Assembly (NCBI GenBank): GCA_964556705.1 | Contig: CAZKXX010000058.1 | Coordinates: 1-24,183, forward strand | DNA length: 24,183 bases | Direction: 5' to 3' | From: CAZKXX01 sp964556705 | Lineage (GTDB): Bacteria; Acidobacteriota; Terriglobia; UBA7540 | Part shown: positions 1 through 8,771 of the stretch, one piece after another | Position numbering within the stretch: the stretch's first letter is position 1 | Layout of the letters: every line of letters begins with the position of its first letter | Position numbers and translations under genes: made by a program | The notes under the pieces: generated by a model | Told to the model about the DNA's origin: nothing | The model's input: only the letters and a program-made list of their open reading frames with translations | The model's database searches: none

Positions 1-20
1 GTAACTAACCCTCCCCCTTT

Positions 21-1307
21 TCACCAGGAGCGCAACGCTTCCCTTGCAGCCTCCAGCGTCTCGCGAATTTCCCCGTCTCCGTGCGCCAGGGAGACGAAAC
101 CCGCCTCGAATTGCGAGGGCGGGAAATAGACGCCGCGATCGAGAAGTCCGCGAAAAAACCGGCTGAACGCCGCGGTATCGGCGCGCTTCGCGCCGGTAAA
201 ATCCCTCACCGGGCCGTCGGTGAAGAAAGCGGTGAACATGGATCCGACGCGGTTGGTCGTCAGCGCTTTCCCGGCCTCCCCGGCGGCTTTTTTCAATCCG
301 CTCTCCAGCGCGGCGCTCACGGCTTCAAGTTGCTCATAGGCGCCCGGGCGGCGCAGAACCTCCAACGTCTTCAGTCCGGCCGTCACGGCCAGCGGATTTC
401 CGGAAAGCGTCCCCGCCTGATAGACCGGCCCGGACGGCGCCACGAGGTCCATCAGTTCAGCCCGCCCGCCGTAAGCGCCTACGGGCAGGCCGCCGCCGAT
501 CACCTTCCCGAGTGTCGTCAGGTCGGCGCGAACCCCGAATCGCTCCTGCGCGCCGCCATAAGCGATCCGGAATCCCGTCATGACTTCGTCGAAAATAAGT
601 ACGGTTCCCTGCCCCGCCGTCAGTTCGCGCAGCCGCTGAAGAAACCCCGTTTGCGGCGGAATGCAGCCGGCGTTCCCGACCACGGGTTCAACGATGGCCG
701 CAGCAAGCTCATTCCGGTGAGCGCGAAAAGCTTCCTCGACCGCCGCGACGTCGTTGAAGGGCACCGTGACCGTCAGTTGCGCGAGAGAAGGCGGAACGCC
801 CGGGCTGTCGGGCAGGCCGAGCGTCGCGACGCCGGAACCTGCCCGAACGAGCAAGCTGTCACCGTGTCCGTGATAGCAGCCCTCAAACTTCAGGATTTTC
901 TCGCGCTTCGTAGCGGCCCGCGCCAGCCGCAGCGCCGCCATGGTGGCTTCGCTCCCGGAATTCGTCAAACGCACGCGCTCGATGGACGGGAACGCTTCGG
1001 TGATTCGCTCGGCGAGTTCGACTTCCGCCGCCGTCGAAGCGCCGAAGCTGGTTCCGGTGTGGAGCACGCGCTCCAGTGCTTCGACGACCTCAGGATGGCA
1101 GTGACCCAGGATCAGCGGGCCCCACGAAAGCACGTAGTCGATGTACGTGTTTCCATCCACGTCCGTGAGGCGGGCGCCCTGGCCGGAGGCCATGAACAGC
1201 GGGTCTCCGCCCACCGCGCGAAACGCGCGCACGGGGGAATTGACGCCGCCCGGCATGAGTCCGAGTGCCTTTCGGTAGAGTTCCTGTGACTTGACGCGGC
1301 TGCTCAT
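21..1307 (-). CDS. hemL: Glutamate-1-semialdehyde 2,1-aminomutase
   Basis: This PLP enzyme converts glutamate-1-semialdehyde to 5-aminolevulinate, the last step of the C5 route to tetrapyrroles. The 428-residue protein has the normal length and fold order for the family. It begins near GLMPGGVNSPVRAF, has NSGSEA (about 117-122) for phosphate binding, IFDEVMTGFR (238-247) with the cofactor-binding Asp, and the Schiff-base lysine K268 in TTLGKVIGGGLPVG. The frame stays open 25 codons further upstream, but I place the start at the ATG ending at 1307: a GAGGA ribosome site sits just upstream and the family N-terminus begins there. It is divergently arranged with rfaE2. No residue looks altered, so the call is firm. 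Its presence implies ALA synthesis from glutamyl-tRNA rather than from glycine and succinyl-CoA. Confidence 0.97.
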   Translation of the reverse strand: MSSRVKSQELYRKALGLMPGGVNSPVRAFRAVGGDPLFMASGQGARLTDVDGNTYIDYVLSWGPLILGHCHPEVVEALERVLHTGTSFGASTAAEVELAERITEAFPSIERVRLTNSGSEATMAALRLARAATKREKILKFEGCYHGHGDSLLVRAGSGVATLGLPDSPGVPPSLAQLTVTVPFNDVAAVEEAFRAHRNELAAAIVEPVVGNAGCIPPQTGFLQRLRELTAGQGTVLIFDEVMTGFRIAYGGAQERFGVRADLTTLGKVIGGGLPVGAYGGRAELMDLVAPSGPVYQAGTLSGNPLAVTAGLKTLEVLRRPGAYEQLEAVSAALESGLKKAAGEAGKALTTNRVGSMFTAFFTDGPVRDFTGAKRADTAAFSRFFRGLLDRGVYFPPSQFEAGFVSLAHGDGEIRETLEAAREALRSW

Positions 1308-1394
1308 GGAATCCTCAGGGGAATCGAGCGGTGGACGGGCGGAGCGCCCGGATGAACGCCGGAACCCGCCACGCTCGAGCATCGTTCGCCGGCG

Positions 1395-1423
1395 AGGTTA
1401 CCACGCGCGTACGCGGGTGTAAA
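1395..1423 (-). promoter_or_regulatory. Candidate sigma-70 promoter for hemL
   Basis: On the minus strand TTTACA (1423-1418) is followed after exactly 17 bases by TAACCT (1400-1395), with TG two bases before the -10 hexamer. The -35 is good and the -10 is poor. It would give a leader of roughly 80 bases before the hemL ATG. The call rests on spacing and match alone. Confidence 0.3.
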
Positions 1424-1454
1424 TTCTTGCGGCACGCCGCGCGGCCCCGTTCCG

Positions 1455-1483
1455 CAGGATGCTCCGGCTTCGCGTGGTAAAAT
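1455..1483 (+). promoter_or_regulatory. Candidate extended -10 promoter for rfaE2 operon
   Basis: TGGTAAAAT (1475-1483) matches an extended -10 (TGnTAnnnT) 38 bases before the rfaE2 ATG. There is no TTGACA-like -35. The hexamer at 17-base spacing is CAGGAT, and the ten bases CAGGATGCTC recur at the same spacing upstream of the CPBP gene at 21083-21111. This would drive rfaE2 and probably mfd and surA as one unit. Confidence 0.4.
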
Positions 1484-1521
1484 CGGAAATGAGAATCGCC
1501 TGACCGGAGAGCTGGCCTCGA

Positions 1522-2007
1522 ATGTCGCTCGCGAAAATCCTGTCGCTTGAACGGGCCTGTGAAGTCATCGAGGGCCTGAAAGCCCGCGGCCAGCGCGTCG
1601 TGTTCACAAATGGCTGTTTCGACTTGCTGCATCCGGGCCACACGCGGTACCTCGCGGAAGCCAAGGCGCTCGGGGACGTTCTCATCGTCGCCCTCAACAG
1701 CGATCGCAGCGTTCGCGCCCTGAAGGGACCGGCACGGCCGATCCTTCCTCAGGCCGAGCGCGCCGAGATTCTGGCGGCGCTGGAATCGGTGGATTACGTG
1801 ACGATTTTCGATGACCTGACGCCGCAGGCGGTCATCGCGCGAATGCTCCCGCAGGTGCTGGTCAAAGGCTCCGACTGGGGACCTGAGGAAATCGTCGGCC
1901 GCGCTGAAGTCGAGGCCGGCGGCGGACGCGTGGTGTCTGTCCCGATGGTCCAGGGCTTTTCGACGTCCGCCATTCTGGAACGTGCCGCCGCGGCCCGGCG
2001 GTCCTGA
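1522..2007 (+). CDS. rfaE2: D-glycero-beta-D-manno-heptose 1-phosphate adenylyltransferase
   Basis: This cytoplasmic nucleotidyltransferase makes ADP-heptose, the donor for the LPS inner core. The 161-residue protein is the stand-alone adenylyltransferase half of E. coli HldE. It has the family signature FTNGCFDLLHPGH (28-40), including the HxGH nucleotide-binding motif at 37-40, a VKGSDW segment (104-109) and the closing GFSTSAI motif (145-151). The kinase partner (RfaE1) is not in the window. mfd starts 12 bases after its stop, so the two are probably co-transcribed. It implies heptose-containing LPS and hence an outer membrane. The length and motifs fit a complete gene. Confidence 0.95.
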   Translation: MSLAKILSLERACEVIEGLKARGQRVVFTNGCFDLLHPGHTRYLAEAKALGDVLIVALNSDRSVRALKGPARPILPQAERAEILAALESVDYVTIFDDLTPQAVIARMLPQVLVKGSDWGPEEIVGRAEVEAGGGRVVSVPMVQGFSTSAILERAAAARRS

Positions 2008-2019
2008 AGTTCGTCATCC

Positions 2020-5000
2020 ATGTCCTTGCCCGAGTTCATCCTCCAGACTGTCCTCGACCACCCCGCGCTGCGCCGCGCGTCGGAAACCACGGGTCCCGGA
2101 CGGCGCGCCAGCCTCGCCGGGCTGGTCCGGCCCGCAAAAGGTTTTGCCGCGGCCGCCCTTTCGGTCCTTACAGGTCGAACAGCGCTGGTCTTAACCTCCG
2201 ACAACGAAGCCGCCGACCGCCATCGTCAGAACGCCGCCGCGTTCCTCGCCTGGATGGGTTGCGGGGATCCGGCCGCCGCGAGCGTCCTGCCGGCATTTGA
2301 CGCCACGCCCTACCAGTCGCGGTCGCCGCACCCGGCTATCCTCGAGCGTCGCGCGGTGACGCTCTGGAACCTCGCCTGCGGCCGCGTCCGGGCGCTCTTC
2401 GTTCCGCTGCCTGCCGCACTGGGGCGCTTCCGAGACGCCGCCTTCTACCGTTCGCTCGCCCTCGAACTCGAGCCAGGGAATGAGCTGGCTCTTCCAGACC
2501 TTGCCGAACATCTGGAGGGAATCGGCTACGAGCGCGCCGAGCCGGTCGCGGAAACCGGCCAGTTTTCAATCCGCGGCGGCATTGTGGATGTTTTCCCGCC
2601 CGAGACCGAGTGGCCGTATCGGCTCGAATTCTTCGGCGACCGGATTGAATCCTTGCGTCAGTACGACCCGGCCACGCAGCGTTCGCGCGGGCCCGCCCAG
2701 CGGGCCGTCTTGCTGCCGCTTACCGAATTTCGCGTCAGCGCGCGCTTTTTCGACAACCTCGTGACCGAACTGATCCGCCGTGCTCCCGGCCGCGAGGGGC
2801 GAGAACCTTCCTGGGCGGCAGAACATTCGGCGCCCTTCCCCGGTTGGGAATTCTATGCCCCGCTCGTCGAATCGCACGCGAAGACCCTCTTCGACCTTGT
2901 TCCACAGCCTGTGGTGATTTGGGACGAGCCACTTGAGCGGTGCGCGCAGGCTCGCGAACTCCGGGAGTCCTGGGCTTCCGGCTGGGACGAGTGCCGTGAC
3001 GCCTCGCCGCGCCGGCCCGAACCAGGGGAAGTTTTTTTGGGCGAGGGGGAATTCAATAAGGCGCTCGGATCACTTCCTTCCTTCTCGCTCAGAGAGCTTG
3101 AAGTCGAGCCGGCCTCAGCGTCGAGCGCGATGCCGGGTCCGGAGGAAGCCTCGTCGGCGCCCCCCGAGGTCACTTTCCCGGTCCCCACCCAATCCGTGCC
3201 CAAGTTTCACGGCGCCGTGCGCACGCTCGTGGACGACCTTCGCCAACGCGTCTCCCGCGGCGAGCAACTCGTTCTGGTCCTTTCCGCTGCCGGCAAACTG
3301 GATCGCCTGCGGGAAATCCTGAGCGAATACGAATTGCCCTTTTCAACGGGAGAAGATGGCGCCCAGACTTCTGTTCCCCCGGGCGAGGACGGAGCGAAAG
3401 AGGGACGGATAAAACCTCTGCTGCTCGTTCGCGGCGCCCTGGACGAAGGCTTCCACCTCGCCGACCTGAATCTGACTTTTCTGAGCGACCGCGACCTTTT
3501 CGGCGAGGTCGCCTGGGGCTCGCCGGGGCGAAGGGAGCGATCGGCGGCTGCGAGCTTTATCTCCGACTTGAGCGATTTGAAGGTCGGCGATTACGTGGTC
3601 CATGTGGACCATGGCATCGGAATCTATCAGGGACTTCGGCCGCTTGAGGTGGACGGCGCGCGTCGCGATTTCATGCTGCTGACTTATTCCGACGACGCCA
3701 GGCTCTACGTCCCGCTCGAGCGTCTGGATTTAATCGAAAAATACCGGGCGAGCGGTGACGGTCCGAAGCCGCCGCTCGACCGGCTGGGCGGGACGGCGTG
3801 GGTGAAGACCAAGACGCGCGTCCGCCGCGCGTTGCGCGACATTGCCCAGGAATTGCTGCGCCTCTACGCTGAGCGCAAGACCAGCGGCGGGACATCTTTC
3901 AGTCGGGACACTCCCTGGCAGAAAGAATTCGAGGAGACTTTTGAGTTTGAAGAGACTCCGGACCAGGTCAGAGCGCTCGGCGAGATCAAGGGCGACCTCG
4001 AGTCCCCGGAGCCGATGGACCGCCTGCTTTGCGGCGACGTGGGGTACGGCAAGACCGAACTCGCGATGCGCGCCGCCTTCAAGGCGATCCAGGACGGCAA
4101 ACAAGTGGCCGTCCTCGCGCCGACGACCGTGCTGGCCTTCCAGCACTACAACACGTTTCGGCAGCGCATGGCGGCCTTCCCCGTGCGCATCGAAATGCTC
4201 AGCCGGTTCGTCGCCGCTTCCGAACAGAAGAAGATTGTCGCGGACGCGGAGGCCGGCAAGGTGGACATCCTGATTGGCACGCATCGCCTTCTTTCCAAAG
4301 ACGTCCGCCTGCGCGACCTGGGACTTCTGATTGTGGACGAAGAGCAGCGCTTCGGCGTGGCGGCCAAGGAGCGCTTGAAGAAACTCCGTGCCAGCGTTGA
4401 CGTGCTGACGATGTCGGCGACGCCGATCCCGCGCACGCTCCACATGTCGCTCGGAGGTCTCCGCGACCTCTCGGTCATCGAAACGCCGCCTCGCGGGCGC
4501 CTGGCCATCCAGACGGTCGTGGCGCCGTTTTCGGACGCGCTCATCCAGTCCGCCATCTTCCAGGAGCTGAACCGCGAGGGACAGGTGTACTTCGTGCACA
4601 ACCGCGTGGAAACCATCTGGAGCCTGGCCTCGCTGATTCAGCGGCTGGTTCCGACGGCGCGTCTCGGCGTGGCGCACGGACAGTTGGGCGAACGCGAACT
4701 CGAACGGGTCATGCTGAAATTCATCCGGGGCGAATACGACGTACTGGTTTCGACAGCCATCATCGAAAACGGACTGGACATTCCTCGGGCCAACACCTTG
4801 ATTGTCAATCGCGCGGACCGTTTCGGTCTGGCGGACCTCTACCAGCTTCGCGGGCGTGTGGGACGCTCGGACCGCCGCGCCTACGCCTATTTCCTGATCC
4901 CTTCCGAAGACACGCTGACGCCGACCGCCAAGCGCCGGCTCGCCGCGCTCAAAGAGTTCTCCGACCTCGGCGCGGGCTTCCGCCTCGCCGCGCTCGACCT

Positions 5001-5571
5001 CGAACTGCGAGGCGCGGGGAACCTCCTCGGCGCCGAGCAGTCCGGCCACTTGCACGCCATCGGCATCGACCTCTACCTGAAGATGCTGGAGGAAACCGTT
5101 CAGGAATTGAAAGGCGCGCCCCGACGCCCCGAGGTCCGCACGACGCTCAATCTGGGCCTCGACATCAAGATCCCGGAATCCTACATCGCGGACGAGGCTC
5201 AGCGTCTGAGGATGTACAAGCGCATCTCCAGCCTCGAATCGCGCGAGGCGCGCGGCGCGCTCGAAGTGGAGATGGAGGACCGCTTCGGTCCGCTGCCCGA
5301 TTCGGTCGCGAACCTCCTGGAATACGCCCTGCTGAAGTCGGAAGCCGAACGCCTTCTGGTTCACTCCATCGAGCGCAAGGCCGACGAAGTCTTGATCCGG
5401 TTCCACCCCGAGGCGCCCGTCAGTCCCGAGAAGCTGCTCCATTACGTCCGCCAGCACCGCCAGGCGAGCTTCCGGCCGCAAGGCGTGCTGCGCTTCCGCC
5501 TTCCCCCCGGAAATGGCGGCCTCCCCCGCCAGATTGAAAACGTCTTGCGCGAAATCCGCGCCTCGAATTAG
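2020..5571 (+). CDS. mfd: Transcription-repair coupling factor Mfd
   Basis: Mfd displaces RNA polymerase stalled at DNA lesions and recruits UvrA. The 1183-residue protein has the full order of domains: an N-terminal UvrB-like region, the RNA-polymerase-interaction domain (VGDYVVHVDHGIGIY, about 523-537), the RecG-like helicase with Walker A GDVGYGKT (672-679) and DEEQ box (773-776), a RGRVGRSDRR motif in the second helicase lobe, and the C-terminal TRCF domain. A Pro/Ser/Glu-rich linker at about 365-390 and a GEDGA...GEDGA duplication near 447-465 lengthen the stretch just before the polymerase-interaction domain. The start ATG follows the rfaE2 stop by 12 bases with a weak ribosome site, suggesting translational coupling. 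No frameshift is seen. Confidence 0.97.
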   Translation: MSLPEFILQTVLDHPALRRASETTGPGRRASLAGLVRPAKGFAAAALSVLTGRTALVLTSDNEAADRHRQNAAAFLAWMGCGDPAAASVLPAFDATPYQSRSPHPAILERRAVTLWNLACGRVRALFVPLPAALGRFRDAAFYRSLALELEPGNELALPDLAEHLEGIGYERAEPVAETGQFSIRGGIVDVFPPETEWPYRLEFFGDRIESLRQYDPATQRSRGPAQRAVLLPLTEFRVSARFFDNLVTELIRRAPGREGREPSWAAEHSAPFPGWEFYAPLVESHAKTLFDLVPQPVVIWDEPLERCAQARELRESWASGWDECRDASPRRPEPGEVFLGEGEFNKALGSLPSFSLRELEVEPASASSAMPGPEEASSAPPEVTFPVPTQSVPKFHGAVRTLVDDLRQRVSRGEQLVLVLSAAGKLDRLREILSEYELPFSTGEDGAQTSVPPGEDGAKEGRIKPLLLVRGALDEGFHLADLNLTFLSDRDLFGEVAWGSPGRRERSAAASFISDLSDLKVGDYVVHVDHGIGIYQGLRPLEVDGARRDFMLLTYSDDARLYVPLERLDLIEKYRASGDGPKPPLDRLGGTAWVKTKTRVRRALRDIAQELLRLYAERKTSGGTSFSRDTPWQKEFEETFEFEETPDQVRALGEIKGDLESPEPMDRLLCGDVGYGKTELAMRAAFKAIQDGKQVAVLAPTTVLAFQHYNTFRQRMAAFPVRIEMLSRFVAASEQKKIVADAEAGKVDILIGTHRLLSKDVRLRDLGLLIVDEEQRFGVAAKERLKKLRASVDVLTMSATPIPRTLHMSLGGLRDLSVIETPPRGRLAIQTVVAPFSDALIQSAIFQELNREGQVYFVHNRVETIWSLASLIQRLVPTARLGVAHGQLGERELERVMLKFIRGEYDVLVSTAIIENGLDIPRANTLIVNRADRFGLADLYQLRGRVGRSDRRAYAYFLIPSEDTLTPTAKRRLAALKEFSDLGAGFRLAALDLELRGAGNLLGAEQSGHLHAIGIDLYLKMLEETVQELKGAPRRPEVRTTLNLGLDIKIPESYIADEAQRLRMYKRISSLESREARGALEVEMEDRFGPLPDSVANLLEYALLKSEAERLLVHSIERKADEVLIRFHPEAPVSPEKLLHYVRQHRQASFRPQGVLRFRLPPGNGGLPRQIENVLREIRASN

Positions 5572-5598
5572 GATGGAGGATGAAGTTTTGCGTTCCAG

Positions 5599-5616
5599 GG
5601 GGCCGGCGCCGGCCCC
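5599..5616. repeat. Perfect 18-base GC palindrome in the mfd-surA junction
   Basis: GGGGCCGGCGCCGGCCCC is an uninterrupted perfect palindrome. As RNA it can form a 7-bp all-GC stem with a GCGC loop. It lies eight bases before the preferred surA ATG, and the GGAGG ribosome site begins at its 3' edge, so it could limit access to that site or act as a processing or pausing signal between the two genes. Confidence 0.6.
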
Positions 5617-5624
5617 GGAGGATG

Positions 5625-6668
5625 ATGAAACCGCAAGCCTTGCTCAATGCCTTCCGTGTGATCAGCGTTTTCGCCCTCGTCGTTGCCCTGGTGGTGCCCG
5701 CAGCGGCCCAGCGGCGCAGAGTCATCGAGCGGATTATCGCCCGCGTCAACCAGGAGATCGTGACGAAACGCCAGTTCGAGCGCGAGCGGGAAAGGCTCCG
5801 CGAGCAGCTCGCCCACGAGCTTTCGGGTCCGCAACTGGAGGAGGCGTTCCAGGAGCAATCCAAGCACCTCCTGCGCGATTTGATCGACCAGGCCTTGATG
5901 GTCCAGAAGGCCAAAGACCTCGACATCAGCGTTGAAACCGACCTCGTCCGGCGGCTCGACGACATCCGCAAGAACTTCGGCCTGGAGACGCTTGAAGCCC
6001 TTCAGAGCGAAGTGGAGCGCCAGGGAATCCTCTGGGAGGATTTTCGCGACCAGATTCGCCGCCAGCTCCTCATGCGCGAATTGATGGGGCGCGAAGTGGG
6101 CCGAACGATTGTCGTCTCGCGCGAGGACGCCCGGAAATATTTCGAGGAGAACAAAGAGCGCTTCAATTCCGAAGCGGGCGTCTTGCTGGGCCAGATCCTG
6201 GTGACGGCGGAAGACCGCACGCCGGAAGAGGCGGAGGCGCGCGCCCGCGAAGCCTGGAAGGAACTCGAGGCGGGACAGAAGTGGAACGAAATCGTCGCGA
6301 AGTACTCCGACGACAAGACTACGGCCTCCCGCAGTGGCGATATCGGTTTCGCGCGCTTCGAACAGCTCGCCGGCCCGATTCGCTCGGTCATCGAGAAGAT
6401 GGAAACGAACCAGTACACCGAGCCGCTGAAGGTGGGATCGAATTTCCTGATCCTGCGCGTCTTCGAACGTCGCAGCGGCGGCGTGCCCACGTTCGAAGAA
6501 GTCGAAGCGCGCGTGATGGAGGAAATCTACAGCCGCCGGATGCAGCCCGCGCTCCGCCAGTATCTGGCCAACCTCCGCAAGGAAAGTTACATCTTCCTCG
6601 CGCCCGGATACGTGGATACGGGCGCCGAGCGCCCCACTGACGCCGTCCTCGCCCGGAAGGGTGAATGA
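5625..6668 (+). CDS. SurA-like periplasmic peptidyl-prolyl isomerase/chaperone
   Basis: The protein is exported and should assist folding of outer-membrane proteins in the periplasm. From the chosen ATG it is 347 residues: a signal peptide (MKPQ start, hydrophobic VISVFALVVALVV, AAA-Q cleavage-type end at about 25-28), a helical SurA N-terminal domain (about 30-180) beginning RIIARVNQEIVTKRQFE, and one parvulin/PpiC domain (about 185-290) with GQILV and SGDIGF signatures, then a short C-terminal helix. E. coli SurA has two parvulin domains; this has one. ATGs at 5580 and 5622 are in frame. I prefer 5625 because it gives a normal signal peptide and a GGAGG three bases upstream, but 5580 also abuts a GGAGG. 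It lies 8-53 bases after mfd, depending on the start. Confidence 0.9.
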   Translation: MKPQALLNAFRVISVFALVVALVVPAAAQRRRVIERIIARVNQEIVTKRQFERERERLREQLAHELSGPQLEEAFQEQSKHLLRDLIDQALMVQKAKDLDISVETDLVRRLDDIRKNFGLETLEALQSEVERQGILWEDFRDQIRRQLLMRELMGREVGRTIVVSREDARKYFEENKERFNSEAGVLLGQILVTAEDRTPEEAEARAREAWKELEAGQKWNEIVAKYSDDKTTASRSGDIGFARFEQLAGPIRSVIEKMETNQYTEPLKVGSNFLILRVFERRSGGVPTFEEVEARVMEEIYSRRMQPALRQYLANLRKESYIFLAPGYVDTGAERPTDAVLARKGE

Positions 6669-7630
6669 AACGTCTCACCGTCGCCTCGCTCCAGCCCGGC
6701 CAGCGTGTGGAATCTTCGTTTCTTGTTCACTCCAAGGAACGCAAGATGGCTTCCAGCGGCAGCGCCTATCTCGACCTGAGCCTGCGCGACGCCACGGGCA
6801 TCGTCTCGGCCAAGCTCTGGGACTGCGATCGCCACGCAACCGAATTCGAGGCGGAAGACATCGTCGAAGTCCAGGGTGAAGTGGAAGCCTATCGCGGGAC
6901 GACGCAAATCAAGGTGCGGAAGATCGCGCGGGCGTCGCTGGCGCCGGCTGAAATCGACTGGAGCGATTACCTTCCGCGTTCCGAACGCGACCCGGAAGAA
7001 ATGTTCGAGGAATTGCTCGAACGCGTTCGCGCCCTCCCCGAGGGACCGGTTCGAAAGCTCCTCCTCGCGATTTTTGAGGACGCGGCCCTGGCTGAGAAAT
7101 ACAAGCGGGCGCCCGCCGCGACCACCTACCACCACGCCTACCTCGGCGGGCTGGTCGAGCACGTCCTCACGCTCACGCAACTCGCCGACAAGGTGTGCGA
7201 CCACTACGAGTTTCTTCGCCGCGACCTGGTGCTGGCGGGAATTCTGCTGCACGATATCGGCAAGATCGAAGAGCTGGGCTACGCGCGGGGCTTCAGCTAC
7301 ACCGCGCGCGGGCAGTTGATCGGTCACATCACGCTCGGCGCTCAAATCGTCCGCGAAAAGATCCGAGAACTTCCCGATTTCCCCGCCCCGCTCGCCGACC
7401 AGATCGAGCACATCATCCTCTCGCATCACGGCGAGTTGGAATTCGGCTCGCCCAAGCAGCCGCTGTTCCCGGAAGCGCTCGTCGTCCATCTGCTCGACAA
7501 CATGGATTCGAAGCTCGCCAGCATGAGGGCCCAGTACGCGGCCGAGAAAGACCGCCCGGGCGACTTCACGTCACGCAACCCCGCGCTGCGGCGCGAATTG
7601 TTCAAACCCCCGGAAAGCAAGACGGACTGA
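6665..7630 (+). CDS. YhaM-like 3'-5' exoribonuclease (OB-fold + HD domain)
   Basis: The predicted role is 3'-5' trimming of RNA (or single-stranded DNA) by a metal-dependent HD phosphohydrolase fold, as in Bacillus YhaM. The 321-residue protein starts with an OB-fold nucleic-acid-binding domain (about 1-95; SAYLDLSLRDATGIVSAKLW). The HD domain follows, with HH 156-157, H166, the HD pair 196-197 in LLHDIGK, H221, HH 254-255 and D278. All expected metal ligands are present. The ATG overlaps the surA stop by four bases (ATGA), so translation is coupled. The length matches YhaM (about 314). The exact substrate is inferred from the family. Confidence 0.88.
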   Translation: MKRLTVASLQPGQRVESSFLVHSKERKMASSGSAYLDLSLRDATGIVSAKLWDCDRHATEFEAEDIVEVQGEVEAYRGTTQIKVRKIARASLAPAEIDWSDYLPRSERDPEEMFEELLERVRALPEGPVRKLLLAIFEDAALAEKYKRAPAATTYHHAYLGGLVEHVLTLTQLADKVCDHYEFLRRDLVLAGILLHDIGKIEELGYARGFSYTARGQLIGHITLGAQIVREKIRELPDFPAPLADQIEHIILSHHGELEFGSPKQPLFPEALVVHLLDNMDSKLASMRAQYAAEKDRPGDFTSRNPALRRELFKPPESKTD

Positions 7631-7683
7631 GCGGATTGCACGCCTCCGTTTAATGACCAACCCCGAGGAGGTCCGATAACCGA

Positions 7684-7690
7684 TAGACTG
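7684..7690 (+). promoter_or_regulatory. Candidate -10 element TAGACTG before dus
   Basis: TAGACTG lies 20 bases upstream of the dus ATG. The same heptamer stands upstream of rsmI and galU, where a plausible -35 is also present. No -35 is visible here. There is no ribosome-binding site before the dus ATG, so any transcript from here would have a short, SD-free leader. Confidence 0.3.
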
Positions 7691-7710
7691 CCGCGCGCTT
7701 TGCTGGCACA

Positions 7711-8769
7711 ATGAGCCCGATGCTGTTTGAAGAACTCCAAATCCGCGACGCGCGCATCCGTCCCGCGCACATCCTTGCTCCCATGGCGGGGATTACGGAC
7801 ACGGTTTTCCGCCGCTTCATCAAGCGCCTGGGCGGGTGCGGGCTCATCATGACCGAGTTCGTTTCGAGCGAGGGCATGCTGCGCGGCAACTTCCGCTCCG
7901 AGCGCTACCTTGACTACCAGGAAGAAGAACGCCCGCTCACCGCGCAGATATTCGGCGCCGCCCCCGGCCACCTCGCGGAGGCGGCGCGGAAGATCGAAGA
8001 CCTGGGGTTCGATCTCGTGGACCTGAACCTCGGCTGCCCCGCCAAGAAGGTCGTCAAGTGCGGCGGGTCGGGCCTGCTGCGCGACTTGCCGCTGCTCGAG
8101 CGAATCCTGAAGAGCATTCGCGCGGCTGTTTCGATTCCTTTCACCATCAAGGTCCGCGCCGGGTGGGACGACAATCAGATTGTCGCCGTGGACGTGGCGA
8201 AGATGGCGGAGGACTGCGGCGTGGAAGCCCTCGCCGTCCATCCGCGCACGCGAGTGCAGGGCTTTACCGGGCCGGCCCGCTGGGAGATCATCGCCCAGGT
8301 CAAGCAGGCCGTGCGCATTCCCGTCATCGGCAACGGCGACGTCTTCCGGCCCGAAGACGCCGAAGCGCTGCATCGCGCGACCGGCTGCGACGCCGTCATG
8401 ATCGGACGCGCCGCGGCCTCCAATCCCTGGATCTTCCGCCAGATGGAATCCTATTTCCGCTCCGGCGAATACGCGGAGCCGACTGAAGGCGACCGCTACG
8501 AAATGATTCGGACTTACTACCGAATGCTGGTCGAAGAGGAGATGGCGGGAGCGCTCGGCAAGATGAAGCAGTTCGCCAGCCGCTTCACGCACGGCGTCCG
8601 CAACGGCGCCTTGTTGCGGCGCAACGTGCAGAGCGCGCGCCACGTCAACGAAGTGCTCGACCGCGTGGACGCTTTCTTTGCCGCTCCCCGCGAGGCGGAC
8701 GATGGCAGCGAACCCTTCCCCCAACTTTCCGGGCCCGAGACCTGTTCACCTTCCTTGCAGGAGTGCTGA
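7711..8769 (+). CDS. dus: tRNA-dihydrouridine synthase (DusB-type)
   Basis: This flavoenzyme reduces uridine to dihydrouridine in tRNA D-loops. In the 352-residue protein the TIM-barrel signatures run in order: LAPMAGITDTVFRRF (FMN loop, 22-36), NLGCPAKKV with the catalytic cysteine C109, the VHPRTRVQGFTG strand, VIGNGDVF, and DAVMIGRAAASNPWIF for FMN phosphate. The length is normal for the family. The start could be the ATG at 7711 or 7720; neither has a Shine-Dalgarno sequence. The PilZ gene begins two bases after its stop. The exact DusA/B/C class cannot be settled without a tree; GCPAKKV resembles DusB. Confidence 0.95.
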   Translation: MSPMLFEELQIRDARIRPAHILAPMAGITDTVFRRFIKRLGGCGLIMTEFVSSEGMLRGNFRSERYLDYQEEERPLTAQIFGAAPGHLAEAARKIEDLGFDLVDLNLGCPAKKVVKCGGSGLLRDLPLLERILKSIRAAVSIPFTIKVRAGWDDNQIVAVDVAKMAEDCGVEALAVHPRTRVQGFTGPARWEIIAQVKQAVRIPVIGNGDVFRPEDAEALHRATGCDAVMIGRAAASNPWIFRQMESYFRSGEYAEPTEGDRYEMIRTYYRMLVEEEMAGALGKMKQFASRFTHGVRNGALLRRNVQSARHVNEVLDRVDAFFAAPREADDGSEPFPQLSGPETCSPSLQEC

Positions 8770-8771
8770 CC

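Noticed and set aside
81..1289. A 402-codon plus-strand open frame opposite hemL
   Set aside because: It is a shadow of hemL, which has all catalytic residues; no protein family is visible on the plus strand.
3730..5481. A 583-codon minus-strand open frame opposite mfd
   Set aside because: It is a high-GC antisense shadow: the opposite strand encodes the conserved Mfd helicase domain, and the translation has no recognisable motif or ribosome site.
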